Below are positions 14,316-15,429 of a DNA stretch of 15,429 nucleotides, piece after piece. This DNA comes from Paracoccaceae bacterium (GTDB lineage: Bacteria > Pseudomonadota > Alphaproteobacteria > Rhodobacterales > Rhodobacteraceae). Position 1 is the stretch's first letter; every line of letters starts with the position of its first letter. The stretch is taken from contig JAAUPC010000038.1 of assembly GCA_012036325.1 (NCBI GenBank), forward strand, positions 1 through 15,429, in the 5' to 3' direction. The notes under the pieces were generated by a model. It was not told the DNA's origin. It did not search any database and was given only the letters and a program-made list of their open reading frames with translations. The translations under genes were made by a program, and so were the position numbers.

Positions 14316-15173
14316 ATGCTCAGCTTCTTCCTGCCCCTGTTCCTTGTCTTCCTGATGCTGGGCCTGCCGGTGGTCTTCGGCCTCCTCGCAGCACCTGCCC
14401 TCCTTTTGTGGCTGAACGGGCAGGAACGCGACATCGTCCTTCTTTACCGCAACGTCTATGAGGGGATGAACTCTTTCCCCCTGATGGCGATCCCGTTCTT
14501 CATGCTGGCGGGCGAACTGATGAACCGCGGCGGCATCTCGGCCCGGATCGTGGGTTTTGCACAGGCCATGGTCGGCCACTTCCGGGGCGGCCTCGCGCAG
14601 GTCAACGTGGTCGACTCGATGCTGTTCGCAGGCATTTCCGGGTCGGCGGTGGCGGATGTCTCGGCCCTGGGGTCGATCATCATCCCGCAGATGGAAAAGA
14701 AGGGCTACCCGAAACCCTTCGCCGCCGCGATCACAGCCGCTAGCGCGATCATCGGGCCGATCATCCCGCCGTCGGGGATCATGATCATCTACGCCTATGT
14801 GATGGGCGAAAGCGTGGCCGCGCTGTTTCTGGCGGGCATCTCGCGCTATCGTCTGAGTGATTATCAGGGCGCGCTGACCACGTTTCAACGCGACCTGCTT
14901 CTCTCCATCAACCGCGAAGACCGCGCCCGCGCCTATCTGGATGCCAATTGTGCTTCCTGCCACAGGCCGGGAGTGTCTGTTCAGGCCCAGTTTGATACCC
15001 GGCTTTCTACTCCCCTTGATGCCCAGGGTCTGATTTACGGACAACTGCTTACTTCACTCGGGCTGTCTGACCCCAGGGTCATCGTACCTACAGACCTGAA
15101 CGCTTCGGTGTTGTATAAGCGGGTGAACAGTGTACACCGAACCTTTAGTATGCCGCCTCTGGCAAAAATATGA
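14316..15173 (+). pseudogene. TRAP transporter large subunit DctM, 5' part only, fused to unrelated sequence
   Basis: Residues 1-175 (to about 14840) are clearly DctM: hydrophobic start FLPLFLVFLMLGLPVVFGLLAAP, then MNSFPLMAIPFFMLAGELMNRGG, VVDSMLFAGISGSAVADVSALGSIIIPQM, YPKPFAAAITAASAIIGPIIPPSG and GESVAALFLAGI. A normal DctM has about 425 residues and continues with more membrane segments. Here the frame instead runs into SRYRLSDYQGALTTFQRDL and then a haem-binding CASCH segment, and stops at 15171-15173. The gene begins directly after dctQ without a gap. A natural gene fusion is unlikely, because the missing part is essential for transport and the appended part is an interior piece of another protein with lower GC. 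Confidence 0.85.
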
Positions 15174-15429
15174 TCGACAGTGTGGGTGCACAATTGATTC
15201 ACGACTGGATTTCAAACATGTCACCGGCCTATACCCCGCCGGGCAATGTGGTGGTTGCCGATTTCCAGGATGCGTTTCAGGGCGGTAGCCCTGCAACCGG
15301 ATGGAGTTATCTCTGGAACCAGGGAGGGGCCATTGGCAACAGCGCCAATTATGCGGCCCTTCAATGGAATGGTACCAATTACGACTCGGACGGTGCTCCC
15401 GGCACCCCGGATGCCACCCAACTCCGCTA
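14841..15429 (+). pseudogene. fragment of a foreign c-type haem-binding protein, broken by a frameshift
   Basis: From about 14920 the frame reads DRARAYLDANCASCHRPG, with a CxxCH haem site at 14949-14963, then DLNASVLYKRVN and SMPPLAK. This resembles the C-terminal cytochrome-like part of large secreted proteins such as TIGR03806 or those attached to PQQ-type sugar dehydrogenase domains. The frame stops at 15171, but another frame continues from 15170 as MIDSVGAQLIHDWISNM and stays open to the end of the window. One extra A in the AAAAA run at 15164-15168 would give ...LAKNMIDSV... as expected. GC is 31 of 60 in both 15001-15060 and 15181-15240, against 41 of 60 in 14701-14760. The stretch 14841-14920 is less clear and looks rather like a TPR repeat. 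Confidence 0.7.

Noticed and set aside
13530..15044. Minus-strand open frame of 504 codons opposite the TRAP genes
   Set aside because: The product is His/Gln/Arg/Asp-rich low-complexity sequence typical of the reverse strand of a GC-rich membrane-protein gene, and it crosses the chimeric join.
1..15429. CRISPR arrays, insertion sequences or origins
   Set aside because: I saw no regularly spaced direct repeats, no transposase-like protein and no replication gene or iteron cluster.

Overview
The window looks like a piece of a high-GC alphaproteobacterial chromosome, most likely Rhodobacteraceae/Paracoccaceae. The basis is the gene order hisD - DUF4272 protein - UPF0262 protein - low-molecular-weight phosphatase ... 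infA - maf - RNase E/G - yacG - tRNA-Phe, which I know as a conserved block in that family, together with the protein sequences and the tight TGATG/ATGA overlaps.

Layout. (1) 1-154: no recognisable gene; two adjacent near-perfect palindromes. (2) 155-3163: hisD, a secreted DUF4272 protein, a UPF0262 protein and a low-molecular-weight phosphatase, all on +. (3) 3164-6878: an apparent insertion that separates the phosphatase from infA. It holds an antitoxin remnant (Phd/YefM type), an orphan Imm11/DUF1629-like putative immunity gene, the divergent redox pair qorR/qorB with an inverted repeat between them, an AT-rich stretch ending in a strong intrinsic terminator, and a small operon of a ketosteroid-isomerase-like protein and a GNAT acetyltransferase. 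(4) 6879-9092: infA, an alphaproteobacterial-type palindromic repeat, maf, an RNase E/G gene broken by an apparent missing G, yacG and tRNA-Phe(GAA). (5) 9239-14840: a catabolic/transport cluster. A GntR/UTRA regulator and a Gfo/Idh/MocA oxidoreductase lie on -. Divergent from them on + are an SsuD-like FMNH2-dependent monooxygenase, an aldo/keto reductase, a flavin reductase and the two membrane subunits of a TRAP transporter. (6) About 14820-15429: the TRAP large subunit stops matching its family after about residue 175. The reading frame runs into unrelated sequence of lower GC that encodes part of a CxxCH haem-binding protein, itself broken by a second homopolymer-type frameshift.

How the genes may work together: the + strand cluster reads as a two-component flavin monooxygenase system (the reductase supplies FMNH2 to the SsuD-like enzyme). 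The aldo/keto reductase could process a carbonyl product, the TRAP transporter could bring in the substrate, and the GntR protein could control both divergent units through repeats in the 87-bp gap between them. The substrate is unknown. No TRAP solute-binding protein is visible before the sequence becomes chimeric.

Caution: the two single-base homopolymer frameshifts and the foreign 3' end suggest sequencing or assembly error. The right-hand 600 bases should not be treated as native sequence.
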